NCBI RefSeq assembly: GCF_016865255.1
Contig: NZ_CP033381.1
Location: 806,001 to 870,000 of the forward strand
Direction of reading: 5' to 3'
Source of the DNA: Methylomonas sp. LW13
Lineage (GTDB): Bacteria > Pseudomonadota > Gammaproteobacteria > Methylococcales > Methylomonadaceae
Length of the DNA: 64,000 bases
The notes beneath the pieces were generated by a model. That model did no database searches and was not told the origin of the DNA. It saw nothing but the letters and a program-made list of their open reading frames with translations. Both the position numbers and the translations under genes were made by a program. Below are positions 18,782 through 28,598 of this stretch, piece after piece; within the stretch, counting starts at the first letter, position 1; each line of letters opens with the position of its first letter.

Positions 18782-21700
18782 ATGCGCGTTTTGCCCAATT
18801 TTGCCGACTGGTCTCTACGGCGCAAACTGGTGTCCATCATCATGTTCAGTTGTGCGGTATGCCTGTTCGTCAGTCTATCGGTGATGGTGGTTAGCTCGGT
18901 GGTGAGCCGCTATCGCAGCGTATTGCACGAATTGTCCAGTTTGGCGGACGTGTTGGCCGAAAACGGCCAAGCCGCGTTGGTGTTTGCCGATAAATCCGAA
19001 GCCAGCCGTTTGCTGGAGTCGTTGAAAGACCGGCCGGAGCTGTATGCGGCCTGGATGGTGTCTGTCGATGGCAGCGTACTCGCTTCATGGAGCCGGGGAA
19101 CGGCGAATATTGATGTACCCAGTGACTTTCGCCGGCCGTTCCGTGAACTGCGCACCAACTTCTGGAGCCGGCGCGCCGAGCTATTCACGCCGGTGATCAA
19201 AAATACCGAGTTGGTCGGTTATGTGTTGTTACAAGCCGATTTCACCGCGCAATGGAACGATCAACTGGTCGATTTGGGCAAGAGTTTGGGGGCGGCGGGG
19301 CTGGCGCTGATATTGGTTTATCTGTTGGCAATCCGCTTGCAGCGCATCATTTCCAGACCGATAGAGGAGTTGGCGACGGCCGCGCGGCTTATCGCCGAGG
19401 ATAAAAATTACACTTTGCGGGTGACGCAGCGCGACCGAGACGAGATTGGCGATTTGGTGCAGGCGTTTAATACCATGTTGGGCGAGATCCAATTGCGCGA
19501 TGAAACCCTTACCGGGCATCGCGACCGCCTGGAAGCCGAAGTGGCGCAGCGTACCGAAGAATTATTGCAAGCCAAAGACGAAGCGGAAGCGGCCTCGCGT
19601 TCCAAAGGTATGTTCCTGGCAAATATGAGTCATGAAATCCGCACACCGATGAACGCGATCATCGGTTTGTCGGATTTGGCCTTGAACAGCGATCTGTCGC
19701 CCAAGCTGCGCGATTATCTGCGGAAAATTCACACCTCATCGCTGGCCTTGCTGGGGATTACCAACGACATTCTCGATTATTCCAAGGTCGAAGCCGGCCG
19801 CATGGAATTGCAGGCCGAAGCGTTTAGTTTGGAGGATGTGCTGGAGAATGTGCTGAATCTGTTCATCGTCCGCGCCGAGGAAAAAGGCTTGGAACTGGTG
19901 CTGGAACTGGATTCCGCTTTGCCGCCGCGCTTGATTGGCGATGCGTTGCGCTTGGGGCAAATATTGAACAATCTGGTTGGCAATGCGGTGAAATTTACCG
20001 AGGCCGGGGAAATTCATATCAAAGTTTCCCAGTTGGCAAAAACCCACGGCTACTCCACTTTGAGTTTTTCGGTACGTGATACCGGTATCGGCATGTCTGC
20101 GGAGCAGCTCGAGCATTTGTTTCATGCCTTTACCCAGGCCGACGGTTCGATTACTCGCCGCTTCGGCGGCACCGGGCTGGGATTGACCATCAGCAAGCGG
20201 TTGGTGGAAATGATGGGCGGTAATTTAGCCGTGCAGAGCCAGCTTGGCGAAGGCAGCCTATTCGAGTTTACGCTGCTGCTGCCGTTTCCGTCCGAGCAGA
20301 AAGCCCGACAAATACCCGGCCATCTGCAAAGCATGCGGGTGTTGATCGTCGATGATTTGGACATTTCCCGGCAGATGTTGCGCGATATTTTGCTGGCCTG
20401 GGGCTTTCAGGTCGAGGAAGCGGCATCCGGCGCACAAGCCTTGGAAGCGCTGCGCGCCGCCAACGACGCTGATCGGGACTTCGAATTGGTGTTGCTGGAT
20501 TGGAAAATGCCCGGTCTGGATGGTGTGCAGGTCACCAGGGAGATTCGGGAGATGGTGCGCCGCACCGAAATCCGCAACGCCCCGGTCGTGATTATGGTGA
20601 CCGCCTTCAGCCGTGAGAAATTGTTAAGTGCGGCCGGCGATGCGGTACCCGATGATATTTTGGTCAAGCCGGTGATGCCATCCACCTTGCTGGAAGCCTT
20701 GACGCGCTTGCAGGGCGGCAATCCCGAGCAAGGCAATGAACAAAGCCGGCCGCTGTTGGCGGGTATGGCCGCTTCGATACGCGGGGCGCGCATTTTGTTG
20801 GTGGAGGATAACGAGGTTAACCAAATGGTAGCCAGGGAATATCTGGAAAGCTCCGGCTTGCGCGTCACTGTAGTTAACAACGGCCGGGAAGGGGTGGAGG
20901 CGGTCAGGAAAAATCGTTACGACGCGGTGCTGATGGACTTACAAATGCCGGAGATGAGCGGTATCGAAGCGACCCGGCTGATCCGCCAGGATGCGCGGTT
21001 TGCCGATTTGCCCATCATTGCCATGACGGCTGCGGTGCAGGAGCGTGAGCGCAACGATTGTTACGCTGCCGGCATGAACGATCATATAGGCAAGCCGGTG
21101 TTGCCGCAGACTTTGATGGCTGCCCTGTTGCGCTGGATAAAGCCGTCCGAACGAAGTGTGTCGGTCGAGCCGGTGCCGCCGAAACCGGAGTCTATAGTCT
21201 CCGGCCTATCCAGGGAGCTGCCTGGATTCGATATGGGGTATATTCGGATTATGATTGGCGAGGACAGCCATAAATTGCAACTTTTGTTCGAGTGCTTTCG
21301 AGATAAATTTGCCGATACCATGCAACGCCTCAGAGCGTTGCATGGCGCCGGAAAAACCGAGCAGGCGGTTGATTTGCTGCACAATTTGAAGGGCGCAGCC
21401 GGCGTGCTTGGCGCTGTAGAACTGAGCCGGGCCGCGGCGAACTTGGAGGAAGCTTTGCATGTCGGTATGCCGTTTGACGCTAGCCTCCCCGCATGCGAGG
21501 CCAGTCTGACGGCCACCCTGAACACGATTGCCGATTTCACCGCTATGGGTGCCGTTGCCGAGCCACAGAATCAAGCCGCCGATTGGTCGGCGGCAGACGA
21601 GTTGGCCGGCCAGTTGCGCGACTTGTTGGAAGGTAGCGATTTTGTCCCCAATGATTTGATCGAGCAATTGAAGGCCGCGCTACCTTGTCCGGAAACCCGG

Positions 21701-21814
21701 CTACTGATAAAAAAAATAGAAAAACAGGTCGGCAATATCGACTACGGTCAGGCTAGAGTGACCTTGGCGGAGTTGCTGGCCTTGATAGCGTCACAGCGAC
21801 AAAACAGAGGATAG
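18782..21814 (+). CDS. CHASE8-type hybrid sensor histidine kinase with two receivers and HPt
   Basis: 1010 residues. The first transmembrane helix lies near 17-40; a periplasmic domain of CHASE8 type follows ([21 protein letters not shown] near 50-70); the second helix is near 168-186, then HAMP, a dimerisation domain with phospho-His in [10 protein letters not shown] (about 284), and an ATPase with NLVGNAVKF and the GGTGLGLTI box. Receiver 1 has LLDWKMPG (Asp near 572), receiver 2 [11 protein letters not shown] (near 718), and a C-terminal HPt has [12 protein letters not shown] (His near 866). It is thus a full phosphorelay in one chain. ATG 18782 is chosen with a GGGAG box upstream, five bases after the yfiR stop. 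The diguanylate cyclase two bases downstream is the expected output. Confidence 0.92.
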   Translation: MRVLPNFADWSLRRKLVSIIMFSCAVCLFVSLSVMVVSSVVSRYRSVLHELSSLADVLAENGQAALVFADKSEASRLLESLKDRPELYAAWMVSVDGSVLASWSRGTANIDVPSDFRRPFRELRTNFWSRRAELFTPVIKNTELVGYVLLQADFTAQWNDQLVDLGKSLGAAGLALILVYLLAIRLQRIISRPIEELATAARLIAEDKNYTLRVTQRDRDEIGDLVQAFNTMLGEIQLRDETLTGHRDRLEAEVAQRTEELLQAKDEAEAASRSKGMFLANMSHEIRTPMNAIIGLSDLALNSDLSPKLRDYLRKIHTSSLALLGITNDILDYSKVEAGRMELQAEAFSLEDVLENVLNLFIVRAEEKGLELVLELDSALPPRLIGDALRLGQILNNLVGNAVKFTEAGEIHIKVSQLAKTHGYSTLSFSVRDTGIGMSAEQLEHLFHAFTQADGSITRRFGGTGLGLTISKRLVEMMGGNLAVQSQLGEGSLFEFTLLLPFPSEQKARQIPGHLQSMRVLIVDDLDISRQMLRDILLAWGFQVEEAASGAQALEALRAANDADRDFELVLLDWKMPGLDGVQVTREIREMVRRTEIRNAPVVIMVTAFSREKLLSAAGDAVPDDILVKPVMPSTLLEALTRLQGGNPEQGNEQSRPLLAGMAASIRGARILLVEDNEVNQMVAREYLESSGLRVTVVNNGREGVEAVRKNRYDAVLMDLQMPEMSGIEATRLIRQDARFADLPIIAMTAAVQERERNDCYAAGMNDHIGKPVLPQTLMAALLRWIKPSERSVSVEPVPPKPESIVSGLSRELPGFDMGYIRIMIGEDSHKLQLLFECFRDKFADTMQRLRALHGAGKTEQAVDLLHNLKGAAGVLGAVELSRAAANLEEALHVGMPFDASLPACEASLTATLNTIADFTAMGAVAEPQNQAADWSAADELAGQLRDLLEGSDFVPNDLIEQLKAALPCPETRLLIKKIEKQVGNIDYGQARVTLAELLALIASQRQNRG

Positions 21815-21816
21815 TC

Positions 21817-22740
21817 ATGACTGCCGAGATCTCCAAGCCCTTGATTTTGATCGTAGACGATACGCCGACCAACATTCAGGTGTTGGCTGAAAATTTGATC
21901 GACGAGTATCGCATCAAGGTGGCGGTCAGCGGCGAGGCGGCGCTGGAGGCCATCGACCGGCAAGGTCCGCCCGATTTGATCCTGTTGGATGTGATGATAC
22001 CGGGCATGGACGGTTATGAAGTCTGCCGGCGTCTGAAAAGCGACCCGCAAACTGCGGCAATCCCGGTGATATTTGTGACGGCAATGAACGCGGCGACCAA
22101 CGAAGAATACGGGCTGAATTTGGGGGCGATGGACTACATTACCAAGCCGTTTTATTTGCCGGTGGTTAAGGCGCGGATCCGCAATCATATCCGCCTGAAA
22201 CGGATGACGGACATGTTGGAAGCGATGGCCTGGATGGATGGCCTCACCGGTATCCCCAATCGCCGGCGCTTCGATCAGGTCTTGGAAAACGAATGGAAGC
22301 GCGCGCAGCGCAATCAGTTGCCCTTGGCTTTAGTGATGGTGGATGTCGATTATTTTAAAGCTTATAACGATTGCCACGGCCACGGCGCGGGCGACATTTG
22401 TCTGCGGCAGGTGGCCACCATATTGGCGGCTTCGGTGAGTCGCTCCGGCGATTTGGTGGCGCGTTACGGTGGGGAGGAGTTTGTGATGCTGATGCCGGAA
22501 ACCGACATTGAAGGCGCGCAGCGCGTATCCGAATTGCTGTGCCGGCGTGTTGAAGCGCAGCAAATTTCACATACCCGCTCCAGCGTTTCGCCTTGGGTGA
22601 CGATTAGCGCCGGTTTTGCGGTGGTGGTGCCGGCGCTGCAACAATTGCCGTCCGAATTACTGGACGAGGCTGATCGGCAGTTGTATTTGGCTAAAGAAAA
22701 CGGTCGAAACGGCGCCCGCGGAAGCTATTCGACCGTTTAG
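21817..22740 (+). CDS. Response regulator diguanylate cyclase (REC-GGDEF)
   Basis: 307 residues. The receiver domain (about 8-125) has the acidic pair VDDT, phospho-acceptor in LLDVMIPGMDG near 57, and K in TKPF near 110. The GGDEF domain (about 140-303) has an intact active site GGEEF and an RxxD inhibitory site (RSGD) five residues before it, so it should make c-di-GMP and be feedback inhibited. It starts two bases after the hybrid kinase stop, making it the probable target of that phosphorelay. A hairpin with a T run follows. Confidence 0.94.
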   Translation: MTAEISKPLILIVDDTPTNIQVLAENLIDEYRIKVAVSGEAALEAIDRQGPPDLILLDVMIPGMDGYEVCRRLKSDPQTAAIPVIFVTAMNAATNEEYGLNLGAMDYITKPFYLPVVKARIRNHIRLKRMTDMLEAMAWMDGLTGIPNRRRFDQVLENEWKRAQRNQLPLALVMVDVDYFKAYNDCHGHGAGDICLRQVATILAASVSRSGDLVARYGGEEFVMLMPETDIEGAQRVSELLCRRVEAQQISHTRSSVSPWVTISAGFAVVVPALQQLPSELLDEADRQLYLAKENGRNGARGSYSTV

Positions 22741-22781
22741 CCCGGCCGCGTGTCCTCACCGGCCGAGCTGCGGGATTTTTT
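22741..22781 (+). terminator. Probable terminator after the diguanylate cyclase gene
   Basis: A GC-rich imperfect hairpin (CCCG...CGGG with an inner CGGCCG/CGGCCG palindrome pairing) precedes ATTTTTT at 22774-22780. It lies between two convergent genes and overlaps the end of the opposite-strand gene. Confidence 0.5.
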
Positions 22782-23634
22782 AAGCAGCCACAGCCGAAGC
22801 TTGCACCGATTGCAGGAAATCCTGGCAGTCGGCGTTAATCAGTTCAAAGCCCATTTTCGCACTAAAGCGTTTTTCCTTGTCGGTAGGGTTTTTTCTTAAA
22901 AACCAGCCTCTATGTTCGTCGGCGCCATAGGTGATGTCGCTCATCACCATCCGCTCGGAATCGCGATTGAGCGGCAAACCCAACAACAGGTATTTTTTGC
23001 CTTTGCGGTACTCCTTTAAAAAGTCCGGAATCGCGAAACCGCCCATCAGCTCGGTGATGTAATCCACATAGTCGGCATCGGAGGCGATGTAATTGGCTTC
23101 GGGTTTTGGCGTGCCCATCGGTTTAAACAAAATCGGCAGATTTCTATCGACTTGTTCCTGCGGAATCTCAAAATATTGGCTGCCGTCGTAATGATAAATT
23201 TTGAAGCGAAAGGCGGTAGCGACGATGCGGGCCACGCCGACGATTAGCGTGTGTTCTTCGTCGGCATAACTGTCTTGCAATTGGGTATCCCGATTAATGT
23301 CGATCACATACTTGGGCCGCCATTCTTTCAGCCAGTCGTGCATCGATGCGCGGGTGTATTGAATTTGTCCGTAGGTTTTGTCAAGAAACTGCGATACATA
23401 GTTGCGGCCGCGCTTCAGTTCCTGGTTCATCGCTGCGCGCGGAAACTCGTACATCAGTTTCGGCGCCATCGGTTTGCCGCCGTTCATCGCCAAAATGAGG
23501 CTGTCGCTGTCGGCGGGCATCGGCTCTTGCGTCAGTTTGCTTTTGGCGTCGAACACCGCTCCCGGCCCCAGATAGGGAATGACTTGGTTATCGTACAAAC
23601 CGCTTAGAATTTCGGAAAATACCGTATTTGACAT
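22780..23634 (-). CDS. SIR2-like domain protein
   Basis: 284 residues, apparently cytosolic. The N-terminal QVIPYLGPGAVFD (about 17-29) resembles the glycine-rich NAD-binding loop of SIR2-like proteins (SIR2_2 group), and the order of later segments fits: YVIDINRDTQLQD near 110-122 (the TTNYD-like position), ILFKPMGTP near 170 (the KLHG-like position), and a DADYVDYI segment near 185. The usual Asn and His catalytic residues of NADase-type SIR2 domains are not clearly conserved, so enzymatic activity is uncertain. It stands alone, convergent with the cyclase gene, with no obvious effector partner. The SIR2-like assignment rests on motif order only. Confidence 0.6.
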   Translation of the reverse strand: MSNTVFSEILSGLYDNQVIPYLGPGAVFDAKSKLTQEPMPADSDSLILAMNGGKPMAPKLMYEFPRAAMNQELKRGRNYVSQFLDKTYGQIQYTRASMHDWLKEWRPKYVIDINRDTQLQDSYADEEHTLIVGVARIVATAFRFKIYHYDGSQYFEIPQEQVDRNLPILFKPMGTPKPEANYIASDADYVDYITELMGGFAIPDFLKEYRKGKKYLLLGLPLNRDSERMVMSDITYGADEHRGWFLRKNPTDKEKRFSAKMGFELINADCQDFLQSVQASAVAA

Positions 23635-24113
23635 GGTTGGCCCCAGCTAAATAAAAAGTAATGCTTAGTTAATGCAAAATTCAATCCAGTTTGCTTATTT
23701 GCTTACAGGCCTTATGTTGTATGGCTTGCAGGTTTTTGCGGCGCGGGTGGAAAGGCAACAACCGTATAAACTTAGGTGAAATTGTCGTAACTGCGACAAA
23801 TTTTCGGAGTGATGGCCGACACGCGGCTGCGGTTGAAGTATTTGCTCGAATTAAAAATATCCATTGCAAAGAGATGAGCCGTTGTTCGCGGTTTCGGTTT
23901 GTCGGTCCAGAATATCAGCCCAAGGCGTTTGCTCGAAAATTAATCATTTTGGCCTGACAATAATAATCGGGTTAAAGTCTTGCGAAAGCGCATTAGGCTT
24001 ATTTATTGTGTTGGTCATACCGTGTTCGATCAGGCTCGGACTGGCTGGATTGATATGCCCGTTTTCCGATCAGCAGCACCTGCTTTTCTATAGTTGCAAA
24101 AAGAGGTATAGCC
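23635..24113. other. 479-base divergent intergenic region, no gene supported
   Basis: It separates the SIR2-like gene (leftward) from the BNR-repeat gene (rightward). Short open frames exist on both strands but have no recognisable start context or similarity. A small hairpin TTGTCG-taactg-CGACAA at about 23784-23801 could be an operator. Nothing else was recognised. Confidence 0.4.
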
Positions 24114-25298
24114 ATGTCCGATATGCTTATTTTGGGTACCCGCAAGGGTACGGTCATATTTGATCGGACGAAAAGCGCTTGGCGTCCGCGTCCCATCGCT
24201 CACGCCGGCATTCCGGTCTGCTACGCCGCGCGCGATCCGCGCGACGGCAACTTGTGGGATTCGCTGGATCATGGTCATTGGGGGCCGAAGCTGTCGCGGT
24301 CGCGCGATGGCGGCGAGACCTGGGAAGATGTGTCGTCGTTAAAGTATCCGGAAGGCGCGCGCTACATCGTCAAGTACCTCCCAACGCCGGATTTCGATCC
24401 TGAGGCCCCGGTTAGACAGGCCGAGTATCAGGATGCCACGGTGTACAAGATCTGGCATCTGGCCTTCGGCAGTGCCGAACAACCCGGCAGGATTTACGCC
24501 GGCACCATTCCCGGCGGGCTCTTTGCCAGCAACGATGGCGGCGACAGCTGGACGCTAAACCGGCCGTTGTGGAATCACGAGAGCCGAGGCGGCGATTTGT
24601 TTGCCGGCGAGGCGACCAGTAAGAATCGCTGGGGTGGCACCCCGGCCAGTATCGATTACGGCGTATTCGAACCGGGCATTCATTCCGTCGTTGTTGATCC
24701 GCGCGATCCGAATCGGATCCATGTCGCCGTATCGTCGGCTGGCGTACTGGAAACCGCGGACGGCGGCCAGACTTGGCAAGGTCGAAATAGCGGCTTGTTG
24801 ATGGACTATCTGCCGAATCCGGCGGCGGATTGGGGGCATGATCCGCATTTTATGACCAACTGCACAGGGCAACCGGATCACCTTTGGCAGCAAAATCATT
24901 GCGGGGTGTTTTATAGTGATGATGGTGCGCGACATTGGCGCAAGGTCAGTGTGCCGGATGCCGGCGTACATTTTGGTTTTCCGATTGCCGTCGATGCGCG
25001 CGATGGCCGGACCGCGTGGGTCGTGCCTGCCCGAGCGGATTCGGAACGCATGGCGATTGGTGGTGGTTTGTGCGTGGCCCGGACCACAGATGGCGGGCAG
25101 ACTTGGCAAGCGTTTCGCGCCGGTCTGCCGCAGGAGCATGCTTACGATATTGTCCTGCGGCATGGGCTTGATATTGCCGGCGATTGCCTGTGTTTTGGCA
25201 GTACCACCGGCAACGTCTATTTGTCGGAAGACCGGGGCGAGACCTGGCAGTGTCTGGGTAACCATTTTCCGCCGGTCTATTCGGTACGTTTCGGTTAG
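24114..25298 (+). CDS. BNR-repeat (sialidase-like beta-propeller) protein
   Basis: 394 residues with no signal peptide, so probably cytosolic. At least six Asp-box/BNR motifs are visible: SRDGGETWE near 63, SNDGGDSWT near 142, TADGGQTWQ near 215, SDDGARHWR near 269, TTDGGQTWQ near 324 and SEDRGETWQ near 375. These mark a beta-propeller like that of sialidases, Vps10/sortilin and photosystem-II assembly factors, but the catalytic residues of a sialidase cannot be assigned, so a scaffold or binding role is as likely. A MoaD/ThiS-like gene starts five bases after its stop, implying a two-gene operon. An AAGAGGT box precedes the ATG. Confidence 0.8.
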   Translation: MSDMLILGTRKGTVIFDRTKSAWRPRPIAHAGIPVCYAARDPRDGNLWDSLDHGHWGPKLSRSRDGGETWEDVSSLKYPEGARYIVKYLPTPDFDPEAPVRQAEYQDATVYKIWHLAFGSAEQPGRIYAGTIPGGLFASNDGGDSWTLNRPLWNHESRGGDLFAGEATSKNRWGGTPASIDYGVFEPGIHSVVVDPRDPNRIHVAVSSAGVLETADGGQTWQGRNSGLLMDYLPNPAADWGHDPHFMTNCTGQPDHLWQQNHCGVFYSDDGARHWRKVSVPDAGVHFGFPIAVDARDGRTAWVVPARADSERMAIGGGLCVARTTDGGQTWQAFRAGLPQEHAYDIVLRHGLDIAGDCLCFGSTTGNVYLSEDRGETWQCLGNHFPPVYSVRFG

Positions 25299-25303
25299 CC
25301 GCC

Positions 25304-25582
25304 ATGCCGACTGTGAAAATGACTTCGCACCTTTACCGGTTCTTTCCGGCGCTGGAGGAGCGCGACATTACGGTGCCGGCCGGCTCGGTGGCCGAGGTTT
25401 TGCAAGCCGTCAACCAGCTTGCTCCGGGATTCACCGATTACATACTGGATGAACGCGGGGCGCTACGCCGCCATGTTTATCTTAGCGTTGACGATACGAT
25501 TGTGGTCCACAGAAAGACGCTTTCGGATCGGGTCCCGGAGCTTGGGGTTGTCTATATTTTTCAGGCACTGAGCGGCGGATAA
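25304..25582 (+). CDS. MoaD/ThiS-family ubiquitin-like protein
   Basis: 92 residues with the beta-grasp pattern of sulfur-carrier proteins (VTVPAGSVAEVLQAV-like segment near 23-37, VYLSVDDTIVV near 57-67) and a C-terminal diglycine, SGG-end, which is the residue adenylated and thiocarboxylated in this family. It is coupled to the BNR-repeat gene and not to molybdopterin or thiamine genes, so its substrate is probably something other than these two cofactors. The E1-like enzyme that could charge it is at 505-1251. Confidence 0.8.
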   Translation: MPTVKMTSHLYRFFPALEERDITVPAGSVAEVLQAVNQLAPGFTDYILDERGALRRHVYLSVDDTIVVHRKTLSDRVPELGVVYIFQALSGG

Positions 25583-25621
25583 GTGCTTTTGCCGGAAAGC
25601 ATTCGATTGTCCAAGCACGGA

Positions 25622-26164
25622 CTAATGCCAGCCACCGTATTGCGTTGTCGGGTCACCGCGAAAACCGGCTGTGGTCTTGTTGGCGTCCGGCACATGCGCG
25701 GTACTTTCCGCTGCTTGCACCATATTGTTATGGGTATAACCGCCCATGGCCTTGGCTTGTTTGGCGATGGCGGTGGTCGTGGGGTTGATGTCGTATTTGC
25801 TGGCGTCGGGATGGATCACCACGCTGATTAATTGCGCGTCTTTCGGCGCGTTGGGGGCGGTCGTGTAACTGAGAACGACCGGAAGCTCGGTGCCGGCGGG
25901 TACTTGAATTTCATAGCGCTGGCTATTGTTGAGCTCGGTACTGGCAAGCGTTTTTCCGGTTTCGGACAGTAAGCTGACGGTGCCGGTTTTGAGCGGTCCG
26001 GCGTTGTCGCTGACTGCACCGAGCAATGATGTGGTTCGCAGGGTTTGTTTGACCGCGGCTTTGCCTGAAGTGCTTGATTTTGCTTGGTCCTGGCCGCAAC
26101 CGGACATTATCGGCAGGCTGAGGCAGGCGATCAGGGTAAGTGTGAATGTGGTCGGGTTTTTCAT
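25622..26164 (-). CDS. Hypothetical lipoprotein
   Basis: 180 residues beginning with a lipoprotein signal peptide: basic MKN, a hydrophobic run, then a lipobox at MSGC with Cys near 23. The mature part starts with a Lys/Ser/Thr-rich linker, then an all-beta-looking stretch (LLGAVSDNAGPLKTGTVSLL) reminiscent of carboxypeptidase-regulatory or Big-type modules, and ends in a polar Gly/Thr-rich tail. No specific family was recognised. It converges on the MoaD-like gene. Confidence 0.65.
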   Translation of the reverse strand: MKNPTTFTLTLIACLSLPIMSGCGQDQAKSSTSGKAAVKQTLRTTSLLGAVSDNAGPLKTGTVSLLSETGKTLASTELNNSQRYEIQVPAGTELPVVLSYTTAPNAPKDAQLISVVIHPDASKYDINPTTTAIAKQAKAMGGYTHNNMVQAAESTAHVPDANKTTAGFRGDPTTQYGGWH

Positions 26165-26323
26165 CGGTATCTCCGTCGGCGTTAGTTAAAGATACCCGCT
26201 AAACCGGCCACCGACAAGTGGGCTTTACGCGCCATCAATCGACATTGGGCGCTCATATAGCAGTTGAATAAAGCCGCTAAGGCCGTTATAGTTGCCCCAC
26301 TTTTATACTTGTAAATCAATGCT

Positions 26324-26806
26324 ATGCCATCATTCGACATCGTTTCAGAACTCGACAGCCACGAAGTAACCAACGCAGTGGACCAGGCCAATAAAGAAGT
26401 CTCCACCCGTTTTGATTTCAAAGGCTCGAATGCCTGTTTCGAGCAGCAGGAAGACAGTATCCTGATGAAAGCCGAATCGACCTTTCAACTGCAACAAATG
26501 TTACCGATTTTGTATGCCAAAATGGGTAAACGCGGTATCGATATTTCCAGTTTGGAAAGCGGCAAGATTCAGGATACCGGCAAAACCGCTCAGCAATCCA
26601 TCACCTTGAAGCAGGGTGTGGGTAGCGATCTGGCGAAAAAAATCGTCAAGCTGATCAAAGATAAAAAGCTCAAAGTGCAGGCCGCGATCAATGGCGATAA
26701 GGTGCGCGTGACCGGTAAAAAGCGCGACGATTTGCAGGAAGTCATTCAAATGTTGCGCACGGAAGATTTGGAGCAGCCTTTGCAATTCAATAACTTTCGG
26801 GATTAG
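26324..26806 (+). CDS. yajQ: YajQ family nucleotide/c-di-GMP-binding protein
   Basis: 160 residues, the normal size, beginning MPSFDIVSELD and ending QFNNFRD, both typical of the YajQ family. Conserved blocks include EVSTRFDFKGS near 25-35, KRGIDISSLESG and VQAAINGDKVRVTGKKRDDLQ. Members bind nucleotides, and in Xanthomonas and Pseudomonas c-di-GMP, acting as effectors of gene expression; c-di-GMP binding is known from relatives and not shown here. It is free-standing. Confidence 0.93.
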   Translation: MPSFDIVSELDSHEVTNAVDQANKEVSTRFDFKGSNACFEQQEDSILMKAESTFQLQQMLPILYAKMGKRGIDISSLESGKIQDTGKTAQQSITLKQGVGSDLAKKIVKLIKDKKLKVQAAINGDKVRVTGKKRDDLQEVIQMLRTEDLEQPLQFNNFRD

Positions 26807-26998
26807 TCCTCACCATTACGCCGACGAGCTTATCCGGCGTTGCAGCTATGGTGCCGCGGGTGTGGATTCCGCAGGGAGTTTTCAGTTAAATTCTTCCGGT
26901 TGGCACAAGGCGTTCGGTAAGCTAATGATGTTGGTTGACGGACGCTGAGCAACATAAATTTGGTCGGGACTTGGTTAAAGCTATCGGGGGAGAGCGAT

Positions 26999-27655
26999 AT
27001 GAAAACGGTAATGATTGGTCAAAAAGTACCGCCCCTATCGGTTTCCGACTGGGTGCAGGGACAGCCTGTCAATTTCGAACAATTGCTTGGACAAGTCGTG
27101 TTGGTGGCGGTGTTTCAAGTCAACTGTCCCGGCTGTTTCTTGTCATGTCTGCCGCAGGTGTTGGCGTTAAAACAACGTTATGCCGAGCGCGGTTTGACCG
27201 TACTGGGGCTGGCCACCGCCTTTGAAGACTTCGATAAAAATAATCTGCAAAATCTAAAATGTTTGGTTGAGACCGGTGAGGTGATCGGCGAAACCTTGCG
27301 GGTTTTAACGGAACGAGGACTGCTACAGGACGGCAAGTTGCCGTATCGTATTGATTTTCCGGTAGCCATGGATAGATTGACCAAGCGCGAATTCGGCAGT
27401 ATCGAAAGCGAAATTGACGCTTTTATCAGCCAACGCTTGAGCGATTTGGAACAAGACATCGGCTTACGCCAACCGCATGTGCGAGCGCAGGTAAAACAAT
27501 ATTTACAAACCCTGGATTATCATGCCGAAACCTTCGAGTTTTTCCAGTTACAGGGTACCCCGTCTTATATTCTGGTTGATAGAGCAGGCTTGCTGGTTCA
27601 ATGCAGGTTTGGCGCGTATCCCGATCTGGAAACAGATATTCTCAAGCTATTGTAG
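26999..27655 (+). CDS. Thioredoxin-like redoxin (TlpA/AhpC-TSA fold)
   Basis: 218 residues without a signal peptide. It opens like a peroxiredoxin/TlpA protein (MIGQKVPPLSVSDWV), followed by FEQLLGQVVLVAVFQVNCPGCF, whose CPGC at about 43-46 is the redox-active site in a non-canonical form. The C-terminal GTPSYILVDRAGLLVQ segment is the cis-Pro side of the fold. A GGGGGAGA ribosome site precedes ATG 26999. The long insertion between the two halves (about 90-180) is unusual for a simple thioredoxin. Substrate unknown. Confidence 0.78.
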   Translation: MKTVMIGQKVPPLSVSDWVQGQPVNFEQLLGQVVLVAVFQVNCPGCFLSCLPQVLALKQRYAERGLTVLGLATAFEDFDKNNLQNLKCLVETGEVIGETLRVLTERGLLQDGKLPYRIDFPVAMDRLTKREFGSIESEIDAFISQRLSDLEQDIGLRQPHVRAQVKQYLQTLDYHAETFEFFQLQGTPSYILVDRAGLLVQCRFGAYPDLETDILKLL

Positions 27656-27857
27656 TTCCCTTTCCTGCTCCGTAGGACCGTGCTACCGGCGAATGCCGCG
27701 CCCGCTTTCGCAAGGGGCTTTAGACGAAGCAGTTACAAGGCTGGCGGCTGCTTGTGGAGAAATCTTAAGGCGACATCCGTGTCTATTGTTAACGTTTTTT
27801 TAGCTGGCCCGACACGCCGTTTTAGGCAGCGTTAAGCTGGGGTGTAGCAATACTGTA

Positions 27858-28598
27858 TTAAGCGATTGTTTTGCGACGCAAACCCATCAGGCCAGCCAAT
27901 GCCGAGCCAAATAACCAAACCGCACCGGGAACAGGCACTGCGGTAGTTCCGCCTTCAATAAACGGTGTAAATACCAGGCTTTGTGATGACTGTTTTTTCT
28001 CGATCAATGCAGAATCACCCACATTGAAAGCTTCGGCGGTCAAGTCGTTTTGAATCCTGACACGCACATCCGCGTTACCCCATGCGACAGGCGTATCCAG
28101 TGTTGCGGCAGCCGACCAAGTGCTTAGCGGGCAGCCGGACGATGTGGCGCATGAGTCTGTCAACGGACCGGCGGAAAAATTGGTCGCGATATGATCCACG
28201 CCATTCCACAGATTGGTTAAACGCAATTGACCGGAAGCATCGACCGAAGGTGCCAGGGTGACGCTACCGGAGCGATTGACCAGGCGGTAATCACCGTTTT
28301 CCACCAGGCTTACGCTGCTTAAACTTAGATCCGCATCGGGTCTAATATCGAACTGCACATTGCTGTTGGCGAAGACCGTGCCCTGAGTACCGGTTGCTTG
28401 GGCTTTAAAATTTAACGGCGAGAATAAAACGCTCTTGCCGTCGCCCGATAAAGTCGGCGCGCCAAACAAGCCCAGATTCGTATCGTCATAGATGGCCGTA
28501 AAGCCGTTGCCGTCCAACGAAATTAATGCCGCCGAGGCATGTCCGCTTAACATTGAAATAACCCCGGCGCTTGCCAGGAACAAAGTCTTGATTTTCAT
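27858..28598 (-). CDS. PEP-CTERM (VPxPxA type) sorted exported protein
   Basis: 246 residues with a signal peptide (MKIKTLFLASAGVISMLSG, cut near HASA) and a C-terminal sorting signal: VPVPGAVWLFGSALAGLMG followed by RRK. This VPLPA-type PEP-CTERM tail is recognised by an exosortase in bacteria that make exopolysaccharide. The central part is a beta-rich domain with no recognised enzymatic motif. The start is placed at the ATG ahead of the signal peptide; the frame is open 48 bases further upstream. No exosortase gene is in the window. Confidence 0.82.
   Translation of the reverse strand: MKIKTLFLASAGVISMLSGHASAALISLDGNGFTAIYDDTNLGLFGAPTLSGDGKSVLFSPLNFKAQATGTQGTVFANSNVQFDIRPDADLSLSSVSLVENGDYRLVNRSGSVTLAPSVDASGQLRLTNLWNGVDHIATNFSAGPLTDSCATSSGCPLSTWSAAATLDTPVAWGNADVRVRIQNDLTAEAFNVGDSALIEKKQSSQSLVFTPFIEGGTTAVPVPGAVWLFGSALAGLMGLRRKTIA

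Noticed and set aside
23691..23957. 88-codon plus-strand frame in the 23.6-24.1 kb gap
   Set aside because: No ribosome site, no domain and odd composition; not supported as a gene.
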